DNA from: Chrysogorgia sp. JL179-B06
Taxonomy: Eukaryota > Cnidaria > Anthozoa > Scleralcyonacea > Chrysogorgiidae
NCBI GenBank assembly: GCA_035772405.1
Contig: JAYKKM010000119.1
Location: forward strand, 62,001-126,000
DNA: 64,000 nt
Reading direction: 5' to 3'
Shown: positions 36,085-45,762 of the stretch, one piece after another
Position numbering within the stretch: the first letter of the stretch is position 1
How the letters are laid out: every line of letters begins with the position of its first letter
Notes under the pieces: model-generated
Databases searched by the model: none
Seen by the model: the letters and a program-made list of their open reading frames with translations, nothing else
What the model was told of the DNA's origin: nothing
Program-made: the position numbers and the translations under genes

Positions 36085-36300
36085 ATGGAACGTATTGGAA
36101 AAACAGATGAACGATTTGAAAGATTATATTATAACAAACATCCTTGTGGAAGATGTATTAACAAACACCCGTGTGCGATTCATCCAGATGAATTAAAACT
36201 TTCAAGACTAAACAGTTTTAAACGTCGGGTGTTAAACAAGTTAAATATACGGTGGAAATATACAGTGAATGTTTCTGTGGAAATAGGTTACGACGAATAG
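36085..36300 (+). CDS. Small Cys-rich basic protein (71 aa)
   Basis: Intact. YYNKHPCGRCINKHPC (residues 15-30) aligns with the gene at 35823; a basic region follows (KRRVLNKLNIRWKY). The two genes form a tandem duplication with identical TATA boxes. The Cys/His cluster could bind zinc. No family recognised. Confidence 0.6.
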   Translation: MERIGKTDERFERLYYNKHPCGRCINKHPCAIHPDELKLSRLNSFKRRVLNKLNIRWKYTVNVSVEIGYDE

Positions 36301-36332
36301 AAGAAAAGACGTTTTTTTTAAAAAGATTTAAA

Positions 36333-36990
36333 ATGGCTGAGCGTGATTTTGATGAAATTCTTTACCCCGACATTCAATATTTATTACATGCTGAATTGTT
36401 TGAGATAGAAAAAACACGCGATTCAACGTTTTATTTTTTTGGAATGGAGAGAGCATCCCTATCAGTTTAGATGTGCTGATTATGATTATAAATATTTTAA
36501 CATTTATGTGGAAGATAAAAATGAACAATCTATATTTCGGAAACGATATGGTGGAAAAAGATATTATAGATTTTTAATAACCGGTTTTAGCTGGACTATG
36601 TCATTTTATGATCAGTTAGTGGGAAAACATGTAGTATTTATTGATAGAGAACCGAAATTACCCACGTTAATTTCAACCCTTGATTGTTTTGAGATAAATA
36701 ATATCCCATGTTATTCAAAAACGTTTTTGTATGGTAAATGTAAGGATTCAAGATTTAGATTAGTAAAATATCAGTTACGTGAAAATTTTGATGGTGAAGA
36801 GCTTTATTTAGTTCTTATTAAAGATGAAAATATATTATCTTTACTTAATGTGATTTATGGTAGCAGTAATGGAAATTATATTGTAACATTAATAAATAAA
36901 ATACATTTTGATAAATCTATGTTGCAACAACATGTATATTTAAATTGTTGTGGGGAATTATGTAATAATTTTAATGAATTAAATATTTGA
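36333..36990 (+). pseudogene. Hypothetical two-part protein, frameshifted
   Basis: The likely start is ATG 36333 (MAERDFDEILYPD). A T-run near 36430-36440 breaks the frame, and the rest reads from about 36439 to 36990 in another frame. The second part contains a segment like the small family: FNIYVEDK, then YYRFLITGF and QLVGKHVVFI, the last resembling DLVGRHIFFG in 59364-59693. Another strand-rich unit (LYLVLIKD … NYIVTLINK) follows. I infer a duplicated or two-domain relative of the small family. Function unknown. Confidence 0.5.
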
Positions 36991-37256
36991 AATAAAACAG
37001 TTCAAAATAAATCGATAAAAGCGTTTTTTATTTAAAAAAAAAGAATTTATATACACTTCTTGATCTATGAAATTATGTATACCACAATCTCCTGCTACAT
37101 GGGTTGTTATATATACTCCATAACTTCCAAATTTATATATAATCCATTCATAGGAAAGCATGGATTTAGGATTTGTTCACATTTACGTACAATAAATATT
37201 TGATTTCGACAATTTTCTTTAAGATAGTGAAGATCATACTGTTTGGGTTTTGACAT
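36979..37256 (-). pseudogene. Small paralogous family protein, frameshifted
   Basis: ATG 37256 is chosen over 37301 because the family signature (NQIFIVRKCEQIL) then sits at the usual distance. The frame is lost near 37150; the C-terminal half (YGVYITTHVAGDCG, then IDQEVYINS) runs on in another frame to 36979. It overlaps the end of the convergent gene at 36333-36990 by a few bases. Confidence 0.5.
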
Positions 37257-37359
37257 ATTGCTTGCATGAGATTCAACTGAAGAATGAACCAGAAAACACA
37301 ATGTTTTTTATTTTATTTAGATTAATGTGTTTATTTAGCTTAATGAATTTGAAAAAAGC

Positions 37360-37368
37360 TATATAAAG
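37360..37368 (+). promoter_or_regulatory. TATA box for the gene at 37399
   Basis: TATATAAAG 31-39 bp before ATG 37399. Confidence 0.5.
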
Positions 37369-37398
37369 AGTAAGAGATTTTTTCAAAATCACAGCAAT

Positions 37399-38565
37399 AT
37401 GATTGAAACAATTTTAAGAGTTGTTCTTTATTTTCAATATTTTAACCAAGGAGAAATTGGATATTTATTTTGGGTATGTGGATTATTTGATTATTATCGT
37501 GGAAAATATGTCACATGTTCCAGGATGAATTGTGAAAACATTCACCCAGGTGAAGAAAGCTATATAGTCAATATGAAAAAAATCAAGGGAAACCGTGGAA
37601 TGGAATCCTATTTTATTCTAGAAGATCGTTTCTCTTATATGATCCCGAATTTACAAGCAAGTCAAAGAAAATATTCCTTGAAGAGATCATGGCTTCAACA
37701 ACGTACTATACTAGTTGAATCAGACACGTTATGCTGTAGTTTTTTTTCATTTCCCGATTGTTTTAACGAATTATTTGTTGTATTACCCCTTGAAAGCCAA
37801 GACTCAGATTTATTTCAATGTTTAAAAACCAATGATAAGTATCATTATACATATTTTGTACAAAATCTAACCTTTGAAAGAAAATACTTATCTTATACCC
37901 TGGGTTTTGGAAAAGAAAGTTTAGTAAGCAAATTTAAGCACATACATAGCCAGAAAGGTGATTTTGCTCTTTTTTTAAATATTTATTTGTTAATGGTAGC
38001 ACCTAGTATTTTCAATTCTTATGCTTATTGTAGTTCAATTAAAAATCTTATCATGTTCACTTCATGTTTTATATTTTATTGTCGTGAACATAACCCTATA
38101 GGAAGTTTATTCAATAGACAAAAAAAAGGTTCTGAAAAAAATATTAGATATGTTTTTTGGGATTTTATACATTATATAAAAAAGGGTAAAGTATCCTTTG
38201 ATAAATGTCGGTATAAAAATTGTAAGAGTCAAAGTTATTTTTTTGAGTTTGATCCCTTGAAATTAAGTATTTTAAACAAAAGTAATTATGTTTTAGATGA
38301 AAATCACACCCAAGTTAATCATTCTGTGGGTGTTAAGCAAGATTATGGGGGGATTATAGGTGAATTTAAGTGTAAAGAGAAAATATTTGCAAATGTAATA
38401 ATGCTTGAGGAAGATGTAATAGAATTATTTACTATGATAAAAAAGTATATAAAAACAACATTGAATTATGATTTAGCTGCATACAATCCTATGTATGAAA
38501 TGACTGAATCGAATGTGAATTGGGATATTTTTTATAAAAGTATTAGTGAACAAACGTGTATGTAG
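37399..38565 (+). CDS. Large accessory protein, paralogue of 55838-57007 (388 aa)
   Basis: Intact, ATG 37399. It shares a whole-length layout with the protein at 55838-57007: an N-terminal hydrophobic-aromatic segment (LRVVLYFQYFNQG … GLFDYY), a QRKYS segment near residue 95, a CREHNPIGSL segment near residue 235 and a Cys pair with aromatic residues (CRYKNCKSQSY) near residue 275. The paired gene lies near the other end of the element. No enzyme motif is apparent and I do not recognise the family. Its stop is 5 bp before the Fic-domain gene. Confidence 0.75.
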   Translation: MIETILRVVLYFQYFNQGEIGYLFWVCGLFDYYRGKYVTCSRMNCENIHPGEESYIVNMKKIKGNRGMESYFILEDRFSYMIPNLQASQRKYSLKRSWLQQRTILVESDTLCCSFFSFPDCFNELFVVLPLESQDSDLFQCLKTNDKYHYTYFVQNLTFERKYLSYTLGFGKESLVSKFKHIHSQKGDFALFLNIYLLMVAPSIFNSYAYCSSIKNLIMFTSCFIFYCREHNPIGSLFNRQKKGSEKNIRYVFWDFIHYIKKGKVSFDKCRYKNCKSQSYFFEFDPLKLSILNKSNYVLDENHTQVNHSVGVKQDYGGIIGEFKCKEKIFANVIMLEEDVIELFTMIKKYIKTTLNYDLAAYNPMYEMTESNVNWDIFYKSISEQTCM

Positions 38566-38570
38566 AAAAA

Positions 38571-39131
38571 ATGGAATTAAAAGATTATATAAAATTTAAA
38601 GTGTTTGCGTATGATGTTATACGAATGGAAGAAGACGAAGAAAATGAAAAAGAATTTTGGATGAGATGTGGGAGATTTTGTTTTGCCCTTCGAAAATTTT
38701 ATATGGAAAAAAATGAAAAATGGAAAATAAGTGAATGTTGTAAAACTATTCATGAAATATCTATGAGTCATTTAACGAATGCTGGACATTACAGTCAAAA
38801 AAAAAGATTTGTTGGATTTCATGAGGGGATTGATCCTTTATATATTCAACAATATATGGAACATTTAGATGAATTTTACGTAAAAAACTATCAAAGAAAA
38901 AATATATCAGTTTTGATTTATTATATTTTTGAAACCATTCATCCTTTTTCCGATGGAAATGGAAGAATAGGGAAAGCACTTGTTGCATTTCTAGAAAATA
39001 AAATAGAATGTAAAATAAAAACACAAAAACAACATAAAAAGTTATGTAAAATTTTAGGAGTTATGCAACGCAAACACAATAGTTTATTCAATATCAAATG
39101 TTGTAATCAATTATACATGTTATTAATGTAA
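38571..39131 (+). CDS. Fic-domain protein (predicted AMP transferase, 186 aa)
   Basis: The Fic active-site loop is complete: HPFSDGNGRIGK at about residues 123-134, against the family consensus H-x-F-x-D/E-G-N-G-R-x-x-R, with Lys in place of the last Arg. Upstream, NAGHYSQKKRFVGF fits the β-hairpin that positions the target, and helices before and after fit the Fic core. Fic enzymes move AMP or other phosphate-containing groups onto Ser, Thr or Tyr of target proteins. I see no inhibitory S/T-x-x-x-E-G/N helix, so it may be unregulated. ATG 38571 is preferred to an upstream GTG in the same frame. Unusual cargo for a Polinton; a host-directed role is inferred. Confidence 0.88.
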   Translation: MELKDYIKFKVFAYDVIRMEEDEENEKEFWMRCGRFCFALRKFYMEKNEKWKISECCKTIHEISMSHLTNAGHYSQKKRFVGFHEGIDPLYIQQYMEHLDEFYVKNYQRKNISVLIYYIFETIHPFSDGNGRIGKALVAFLENKIECKIKTQKQHKKLCKILGVMQRKHNSLFNIKCCNQLYMLLM

Positions 39132-39173
39132 TAAAATTTTTTTGATGGAATTTTTTTTTAATTGTGAGGAGGG

Positions 39174-39180
39174 TATAAAA
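39174..39180 (+). promoter_or_regulatory. TATA box for the gene at 39239
   Basis: TATAAAA 59-65 bp before ATG 39239, at the head of the plus-strand structural block. Confidence 0.5.
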
Positions 39181-39238
39181 TAAACACTGTCCCTACAGTG
39201 ATTCATCATTTACCCTTCACTCGGTAACAGATTCAGAG

Positions 39239-40132
39239 ATGGTGGAACTTTTTGCACGACAACAATATGATCATTTTTATAAAATGCAATCGTATACAGA
39301 TTTGTCTGCAAAAATAATTGCACAAAAAAAAATCAACGGTAATGCTATTCTCGCAAAAGTATATCCGACAAATAAAAGATGTGACAAGTACACATACAAT
39401 AGCGCTGTTGAAGTGAAAAATGATCATATTCCCTCATTGTTGAATGTTCTTAATAAGATTAGCATTCAAGAGAAATTGGTGCAGATATTTTTTGAAGTGG
39501 TAAGATTTGAAAATTGGAAAAAGCAAACATGCCGTTTGGTTGTTCGTACAGATGCGTGGGGTGGTTTGGAAATTTGTTATCAACATCAAGATAACGAATT
39601 AGCCGATGCAATGGAATTTGACGATGATCCAACACCGACAACCAGCAACAACAACAACAACGCAACGCCAAGTGAAATCGTATGGTCTGATGATTGGGGT
39701 AGTTTTCATATAAAAAAGAAAGATTCCTTGGATGAATAAATTATTGCCCTAAGAAAGTATAATCATGCAACAGGTCATAAATCCCAACCTACACCAGTCA
39801 AAAAACGAGTATTGAAGAAAAAGAAACCCACACTCAATTTTGACGACGACGTCGACGATGACGACGACAACGAAAAGATTAAGAAAATAAAAGTAGAAAG
39901 TGATGATGATGAGGTTTGTCACCGTTTAAGTCCATCAGTAATTTCAGAATTTTTTTATTATCGTTTTAGATGTTGTAAAAATATACAAGATACATTATGT
40001 TTGTATGGTAATACTATAAATAAAGAGTTAGCCTGTAAAAATATAGAAGTTGATTTTATGGGGATATTACGCGACAAAGAACTCGTTGATGAACTTGAAG
40101 AATATTATATTAATTTTATTTCTTTATTATAG
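39239..40132 (+). pseudogene. Acidic protein upstream of integrase, one in-frame TAA
   Basis: One frame is open from ATG 39239 to 40132 apart from a single TAA at 39737-39739. The first 166 residues have a folded N-terminal part (RLVVRTDAWGGLEICY) and an Asn/Thr-rich linker. After the stop come a basic stretch (KKRVLKKKKP), a run of Asp (DDDVDDDDDNE) and a helical, Cys-containing end (YYRFRCCKNIQD). The clear protein-like character on both sides of the stop argues for one gene. Family not recognised. The integrase gene begins 2 bp after its end. Confidence 0.55.
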
Positions 40133-40134
40133 AA

Positions 40135-41045
40135 ATGAGTAAAAAGAAAAAACTAAATTTTCTGCTGACTTTATTGAAAAAGCTTCAAGATTATTAAAAG
40201 GAGAGACATTAACTGATGAGGATTATTCTAATTATAGATTACATAGTAGTAGTAAAAAAAAATATAGACGTTTGAAATATGCTGTTAATAAAAATAATGA
40301 ACAATGGGAAATTGATTTAGCTGAAAATAAAGATTTAGCCCGATATAATAATCAATATCGTTATTGGTTGGTGTGTATTGATATTTTTTCAAGATTTTGT
40401 TGGGTAAAATTAATAAAAAAGAAAACGTCTAATAATGTTAAAAATAAATTTGAAAGTATTCTTATTGAAGAAGGAATAGCCCCTCTTAAAATTCAAAGTG
40501 ATGAAGGAACAGAATTTCAAGATATACGTACGAAATTAAGTAAAAAATATAATTTTGAAGTATTTCATACGTATAATAGAGAAATAAAAGCATCCCATGT
40601 GGAACGTGTAATTGGAACTTTAAAAACAATGGTTCGTCGTGTTTTAACAATGACTGGAGAATTTGACTATATTCAGTATTTACCCCTTATTGTTAAGCGT
40701 TATAATAATTCCCCACATAAAGCATTAGCTGGTGCAACACCTTTTGAAATTTATCGCGAAGAAAAAAAAGGAAAAATACGTAAAGTAAAAAATAAAATAG
40801 TACGTGATCATTTAAATTATCCTATTCCCACTCAAGATCTGATACGTGAAGGTACTCGTGTACGTATTGCGAGAGTAAAAAATAATATTTTTGAAAAAAG
40901 CAGTCTTCGACGATGGACAAATGAGATATTTTTTATTAAAAAAGTATTTATCACCGATCCCGTTACATATCAATTAGAAGACGAACAACGTGAAGAAATT
41001 AAAGGAATTTTTTATCGTGCTGAATTACAAGTTTTTAAAAAAAAA
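40135..41045 (+). pseudogene. INT: Polinton-type integrase (DDE), frameshifted near its start
   Basis: Retroviral-type integrase that would join the element's ends to host DNA. The catalytic triad is visible: Asp in QWEIDLAE, Asp in IQSDEGTEF and Glu in KASHVERVIGTLK, the last two 34 residues apart. The Polinton N-terminal linker (YRLHSSSKKK) precedes it. ATG 40135 is in another frame from the core, so an indel in the A-rich stretch about 40142-40160 breaks the N-terminus. The core frame has no stop codon of its own: it runs across an A10 stretch into the penton gene at 41046. The five-base target duplication shows an active integrase once acted on this element. Confidence 0.9.
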
Positions 41046-42005
41046 ATGAATTTACACATTGCTAGTAATTCAATATCAAGAGGACTTCAAAAGAATTTGA
41101 TTAATGATTTTGAAATGAAAATTGCACAACCCATTGATGCTTTGAACAATGAATGTTTTTTAGAAGTTTTACAAGTTTGTTATCCTCAAACAACTAAAAA
41201 TATTGTTGGTGATGAATGTTTTTTTTCATTTATCATAACCTATAAGAATTTTATACCTGAAGAAAATAATAATTCGGTATACGCAAACAGTGAGTTCGTT
41301 TTTACATCGGATAAATTTATTATACCCGACGGAATTTATGATTTGTCTTCATTAATTATATTTTTAAATAATATCTTAGAAGGATTTGAAATTTTTTTTA
41401 CCATTGGATCAAATGGGAAAGTAATTATTAATGTTAATGTTGAGATTGAGTATTGGGTATATGAAAATGCGCGTAATGCAGCCGATGGGTTACAGGTAAA
41501 TGAATTTCGATTATCTAACAAGACTACGGTAGAAAAAAAGGGTATTCAATATGCTTCTTTTAATCAAAAGATTAATATATTATTTTCCAAAAAAATAGCT
41601 TTTATGCTAGGTTTAAAAAATGAAAAAGGTCTTGAAATCGTACCTCTCTTGTTTGAAATAAAAAAAGATAACCCTACACCTCGAACCCTTTTTTCTAAAC
41701 ATTTTGATTACTTACCCGATGTATCCGACGGATTAAATAAAATGTTTATATATTGTGATGAAATAGAACTGGGGTTAGTTGGTGATAGTTGTTCCGAATT
41801 GTTAACAACAGTACCCATTCAATGGAATCGACAAGGTGGTGGGGGGGATGGACAATTAGTTTATTATAGTCCCCCAAAATCATTGAGAAAATTAAAAAAA
41901 GACATTATAAGAGAAATTCATATTAAAGTTAAAGATACTACAGGAAAATTAGTTCCTTTTGATTCAGGAACGCTTAGCATTGATTGTTTAATACATTCAA
42001 CATAA
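41046..42005 (+). CDS. Penton / minor capsid protein (319 aa)
   Basis: Predicted single jelly-roll protein of the capsid vertices. The N-terminal part (MNLHIASNSIS … FEMKIAQPIDALNNECFLEV) and the C-terminal signature (IYCDEIELGLVGDS, then LLTTVPIQW, then IREIHIKVKDTTGKLVPFDSG) match the Polinton minor capsid pattern. ATG 41046 lies in an A-run and is in frame with the integrase upstream, so one continuous frame covers both. I read this as two genes whose separating stop was lost or is hidden by the homopolymer. Otherwise intact. Confidence 0.85.
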   Translation: MNLHIASNSISRGLQKNLINDFEMKIAQPIDALNNECFLEVLQVCYPQTTKNIVGDECFFSFIITYKNFIPEENNNSVYANSEFVFTSDKFIIPDGIYDLSSLIIFLNNILEGFEIFFTIGSNGKVIINVNVEIEYWVYENARNAADGLQVNEFRLSNKTTVEKKGIQYASFNQKINILFSKKIAFMLGLKNEKGLEIVPLLFEIKKDNPTPRTLFSKHFDYLPDVSDGLNKMFIYCDEIELGLVGDSCSELLTTVPIQWNRQGGGGDGQLVYYSPPKSLRKLKKDIIREIHIKVKDTTGKLVPFDSGTLSIDCLIHST

Positions 42006-42040
42006 CGCTTTTGATTGTTCTTGAAGAAAAAAATGGGGAA

Positions 42041-42493
42041 ATGATAATTAAAGAATATAAAATATTTTATCCTTTTTCTCTTTACGTGTTAGTAAATAGT
42101 GGGAAAAATTTTTTATGGAATTTAAATTCGATTGAATATAAAAATATCAAAAATTCATTTCGAATTACGTGTGCAAACAAAATGGATTTCAGTGCAATAA
42201 CACAATCAAAAAAAATAAATAATGGAACGATTTCAGTTTCTTCATCTACTATTATTTCCAATGCAACACAACGTTTTATATATACTATAAAATAATTATT
42301 TTATATTGACGAAAAAAATCCTTATACATCATTAAATGATGAAAAAAAAAAATTCCCCTATTTTTTATTTATGAGTGATAAAGAGGCTAAACAATCACTA
42401 CAGTTCTTTATTAACTATGAGAATAACGTGCCGTTAAAAGGTGAAGAAATTAAGATATATATAAATTTATTTGAAGAAAAAAATAATGACTGA
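42041..42493 (+). pseudogene. Hypothetical protein downstream of penton, one in-frame TAA
   Basis: From ATG 42041 one frame is open to the TGA at 42491-42493, apart from a TAA at 42293-42295. Both parts look coding: a β-rich first part (NGTISVSSSTIISN) and a second part rich in aromatic and acidic residues (KFPYFLFMSDKEA). The final stop overlaps the start of the next gene (ATG 42486), as in compact viral operon-like blocks. Family not recognised. Confidence 0.5.
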
Positions 42494-42746
42494 AAAAATA
42501 AATGAACTATCCGTAGAAGATTATACTGAATTGTTAAACGGTAGAAATCGTGGAAAAAATTATTCCTCATCATATTTTGTTGTGAAAAGAAAAAATAAAG
42601 AAAATCCAACTAAGAAAGAAATTTTATTAAATGAGGGTGTGGGATTACCCTCAAATTTAAATTTAGATACTTATTATACAAGTGATAATAAAAAAAAGAG
42701 AAAAAAAATAGATCCAAATGTAATACGTTTTTTACAAAATAGATAG
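42486..42746 (+). CDS. Small charged protein (86 aa)
   Basis: Intact, ATG 42486 (preferred over a TTG at 42471). Mostly polar and charged, ending in a basic stretch (KKKRKKIDPNVIRFL). Its start overlaps the previous gene's stop. Position between penton and major capsid suggests a virion or assembly protein, but no family is recognised. Confidence 0.5.
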   Translation: MTEKINELSVEDYTELLNGRNRGKNYSSSYFVVKRKNKENPTKKEILLNEGVGLPSNLNLDTYYTSDNKKKRKKIDPNVIRFLQNR

Positions 42747-42772
42747 ACTGTGTAAAAAAAAGTATAAATAAA

Positions 42773-42780
42773 AAAAAAGT
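42773..42780 (+). promoter_or_regulatory. TATA box for the small genes before the major capsid gene
   Basis: TATAAATA, 18-25 bp before ATG 42798 and 85-92 bp before ATG 42865. Confidence 0.45.
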
Positions 42781-42797
42781 TATATAAAAAAATCATA

Positions 42798-42875
42798 ATG
42801 TTGTGTATATTATTATTATTTTTATTGTTGTTGTGGTTATTGTTGTTTTTTAAAAATAAAATAAATGACGCATAA
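42798..42875 (+). CDS. Possible tiny membrane peptide (25 aa)
   Basis: ATG 42798 opens a 25-codon frame of which residues 2-18 are almost all Leu, Phe, Ile or Trp, a single predicted membrane segment, followed by a polar tail. It overlaps the start of the next gene in another frame. Such short membrane peptides are common in compact viral genomes, but with this base composition chance cannot be excluded. Confidence 0.3.
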   Translation: MLCILLLFLLLLWLLLFFKNKINDA

Positions 42876-43026
42876 AAAATATATCAAAAAAAGAAAAAAC
42901 AAAAGAGGAATAAGAAAACGTAGAAGAAAAATACAAAAAGGAGGTTTTGGTGGAGCATTGGCACTGGGTATGTTTCTTCCCCAAGTGTTGGGAACACTTT
43001 CAAATATTCTTAAAATTAACGTTTAA
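42865..43026 (+). CDS. Basic/hydrophobic core protein with QKGG motif (53 aa)
   Basis: Two halves: a highly basic N-terminus (KKRKNKRGIRKRRRK) and a hydrophobic, Gly-rich C-terminus (GGALALGMFLPQVLGTL), joined by I-Q-K-G-G. Gly-Gly junctions in basic virion proteins are typical cleavage sites of adenain-type proteases, and the layout resembles small DNA-binding or membrane-active core proteins of adenovirus-like viruses. The same Q-K-G-G element recurs in 46418-46621 and 52554-52838. The role is inferred from layout, not homology. Confidence 0.6.
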   Translation: MTHKKYIKKRKNKRGIRKRRRKIQKGGFGGALALGMFLPQVLGTLSNILKINV

Positions 43027-43038
43027 AAAAAAAATAAA

Positions 43039-44370
43039 ATGAGTAAAAAAATTGAAGATGTGGAAAAAAATGACATATTATTTAGCGAGCCTTTACAATT
43101 TTTTACGTCATCACCCTATAATGATACGTTTACGGAATGTCGTGAAACGGAAATTATCGCAACGCCTGTAGATAATCAATCGTCAGTATACACGTTTACA
43201 AGACATGGGAACGCCGTTGGATTAATGAAAACAAGCGATGCTAAAATAATGGCTAGAGTATCGATTAGAAATGCTGCTGGAGTTATAGCACCTGCAGCAT
43301 CGGGGTTTTCGATGATTTCATTACCCCTTCGTACAATGTGGAAAACAAAAGAATTAAAAATAAATGAAAATTTAATTACACCATCAGATAATTTTGCACA
43401 TTTTGCATCATGGATAGAATTTATAACGCGTCAAACACCGTCGGGATATAAAGATTCTAAAGAGCTTAATTTAGCATATTTAGATACAGCCGAACATATG
43501 AGTGATATCGCGGGTTTCACTGATAATGCTAATGTCGTGAATGCAGGAGGGAGACAAAAAGTACTTGCATTTCAAAATCAATCGCAGAATTTGATAGATG
43601 AGATTGATTGTTCATTATTTAGTGAAGGTGGTTCTGAAATATATATTCCCACAGCGTATAAAGTCGAATTACGTTTAACGCGTGCACTAAATACAATTGT
43701 AATGATGGGTGCCAATCATGCGAATATGCCCGTTGCTGATACTATAATTACCCTAGACGATTTTAAAATAAAAATTCCTGTATTTAAACCCAAAAAACAA
43801 TTATCAAATGCGCTTAATATAGGGATGGTGACCCATAATAAAGAAACATTATATTATACAACCAATTATCGTTGTATTACTGAATCAGTAGCTGCAGGAC
43901 GAAATTCACATCAAGTAATCGATGTGTTTAATGGTAGCGTTCCTACACGTTTATATATTGTATTTTCCCCATTAGCAAATTGGAACGGATCATATACTCA
44001 TAATATTTTTGAGTTTAACTGGCCTAATTATGATAATGTTGAAGTTTCAGTAAATAACGCTGTTGTCGGGAGAATTGAAAATTATGCTGAAGCTTACTCA
44101 AAATTACGTTCGGTATTAAATCGCAACTATTCAGAAATGCCCATGACTTATAATGACTTTATTAACGGGTATTCTATATTAGCATTTGATTTAACAGATA
44201 ATAGAGACTCTCATCTTGCAGTATTACCCATAAGACCCTCGGGAAATGTTAATGTGGATTTTCATTTTTCTCAAAATACAGTTGTAGGGGCGTTAATATT
44301 TGTTGGTGAATTTCGAAATGAAATTAGAGTGGGATTAAATACCCCTGCAAGATTATTACACAGCATTTAA
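43039..44370 (+). CDS. MCP: Hexon-like major capsid protein (443 aa)
   Basis: Intact. Predicted double jelly-roll protein that forms the capsid facets. The C-terminal block (GYSILAFDLT, then NVNVDFHFSQNT, then ALIFVGEFRNEI) follows the pattern of Polinton major capsid proteins, as does the mid-region with PTRLYIVFSPLANWNGSYTHN. It is shorter than the ~600 residues common for Polintons, so loops or towers may be reduced. The next genes are probable core and assembly proteins and the protease, the expected neighbourhood. Confidence 0.85.
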   Translation: MSKKIEDVEKNDILFSEPLQFFTSSPYNDTFTECRETEIIATPVDNQSSVYTFTRHGNAVGLMKTSDAKIMARVSIRNAAGVIAPAASGFSMISLPLRTMWKTKELKINENLITPSDNFAHFASWIEFITRQTPSGYKDSKELNLAYLDTAEHMSDIAGFTDNANVVNAGGRQKVLAFQNQSQNLIDEIDCSLFSEGGSEIYIPTAYKVELRLTRALNTIVMMGANHANMPVADTIITLDDFKIKIPVFKPKKQLSNALNIGMVTHNKETLYYTTNYRCITESVAAGRNSHQVIDVFNGSVPTRLYIVFSPLANWNGSYTHNIFEFNWPNYDNVEVSVNNAVVGRIENYAEAYSKLRSVLNRNYSEMPMTYNDFINGYSILAFDLTDNRDSHLAVLPIRPSGNVNVDFHFSQNTVVGALIFVGEFRNEIRVGLNTPARLLHSI

Positions 44371-44406
44371 TTATCAACATTTGTGACAAGGGGATGTACA
44401 AAAAAA

Positions 44407-44538
44407 ATGAAGAACACAAAACCCATTACAACAAAGAATAGAATAAATAAACCAAAAATAAAAAAAACAGTTATTAACAAAATACCCCTAAATCGTGAAC
44501 ATATTCTTGTATTTCCACCGTTTTCAGTTTACGCATAA
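44407..44538 (+). CDS. Small basic protein (43 aa)
   Basis: ATG 44407 to TAA 44536-44538, between the major capsid gene and the next ATG at 44544. The N-terminal two thirds are Lys-rich (KNRINKPKIKKT), with a Pro/Phe-rich end (FPPFSVYA). Tight spacing and composition support a real virion-type peptide, but no family can be named. Confidence 0.4.
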   Translation: MKNTKPITTKNRINKPKIKKTVINKIPLNREHILVFPPFSVYA

Positions 44539-44543
44539 AAAAA

Positions 44544-45100
44544 ATGAATGAAGAAAAAAATGATGAATTAAAAAAAGAAGAGGTAAAAAAAGACGAAAAA
44601 AATGATAAATCAAGAGATGATGATGATGAGCAGGATGATAGCGAAAATGATAGCGATGTTGTTAGCGATGATGTTAGTGATGAAATGGATAGTGAAAGTT
44701 CCGTTACTTCTTCTTCATCAAGTTGCGAAGATGATTTAAAATTTTTAGAAACATTAGTTCAATTAAATAAAATAAAGAAAAAAGCTTTTGAAAAAAAAAA
44801 AAGGATTTTTTACCATCATTAAAAAAATATCTTAAAGCAGATATTGATAAAAAAAATACGTTGTTAGATTCTCAATTAATTAATAAATTACAATACATTG
44901 CTAAAAATATTTTAAATAAAAAAATTTCTATCCAACTTTCCAGTGATAATAAATATATTTTGAATAAGTTTTCAAAGAACAAAATAAAAGAAAAAGATTT
45001 AAAAATATTATTATCTGAGGATTTTCGTATAATCAACATATATCAAAAAGCATACAAATTACTTAACCAACAAATAAAAAAAAATGACCGAAGTAAATAA
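44544..45100 (+). pseudogene. Acidic/coiled protein, frameshifted
   Basis: ATG 44544. The first ~75 residues are Lys/Glu- then Asp/Ser-rich (DDDDEQDDSENDSD, SSVTSSSSS). The frame breaks at an A12 run near 44788-44799; after it a helical segment (LINKLQYIAKNILNK) runs in another frame to the stop at 45098-45100. Low-complexity acid followed by helix could be a scaffold or capsid-assembly protein. Function not shown. Confidence 0.5.
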
Positions 45101-45762
45101 AATGCAATTAATTAATCCGAGTAAATTAAATGAAATTTTAGATTTAATCAAAACTGATCATGAAAACGAAAAATTATTGCAGGGAATTAACAACAAAAAT
45201 AATTTCGATCATTGAAAGTAAAAATAAAATGAAAGAAGAAATGAAAAAAGTTAATAATGATCAACGTGTCGCAGAGAGTATGGTTAGTTTTTTAAAAAGA
45301 CAACAAAATATGAAAAGAGAAAGTAATGAACTTGAAAATGAGGTGACCAATGATGAATCACCCGAGGTAAGGAAAACACCGACTGTGGCAAGTGGTCAAC
45401 AAATAAAAGAATTTCTTGAAAGGAAAAAAATTAAAATTGGGGTTACAGATATAATAAAAATAAACGGTGTTGCAATAAATCATCATGATTTATTATACGA
45501 TTTAACGCATAATGTCAGCAAACAAAACATGTTCAATCTTACACAACAAAAGCAGACGGCTGCTTTAAAAGAATTGAAAAAATTACATATGCCCGCCTAT
45601 TATATACGAAATATAAAATTACGACAACGTTATATAAATTTGGGAAAAACCACTTCGGGTCTTGCGAGTCACGAAGAACCCTCTACATCACTCACCACCC
45701 TCTATATCACTCACCACCCACATTCCTATACCCTCAAAACCACCCTATACAACACGAAGAAA
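45084..45762 (+). pseudogene. Hypothetical helical protein upstream of the protease, frameshifted
   Basis: ATG 45084 overlaps the end of the preceding gene. The first ~35 residues (QLINPSKLNEILDLIK) are in one frame; near 45165-45185 the frame shifts and the helical body (MKEEMKKVNNDQRVAE, VSFLKRQQNMKRE) continues, followed by KIKIGVTDIIKING and HDLLYDL. No stop separates it from the protease frame, so its true end is uncertain. Position before the protease suggests a virion protein. Confidence 0.45.
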
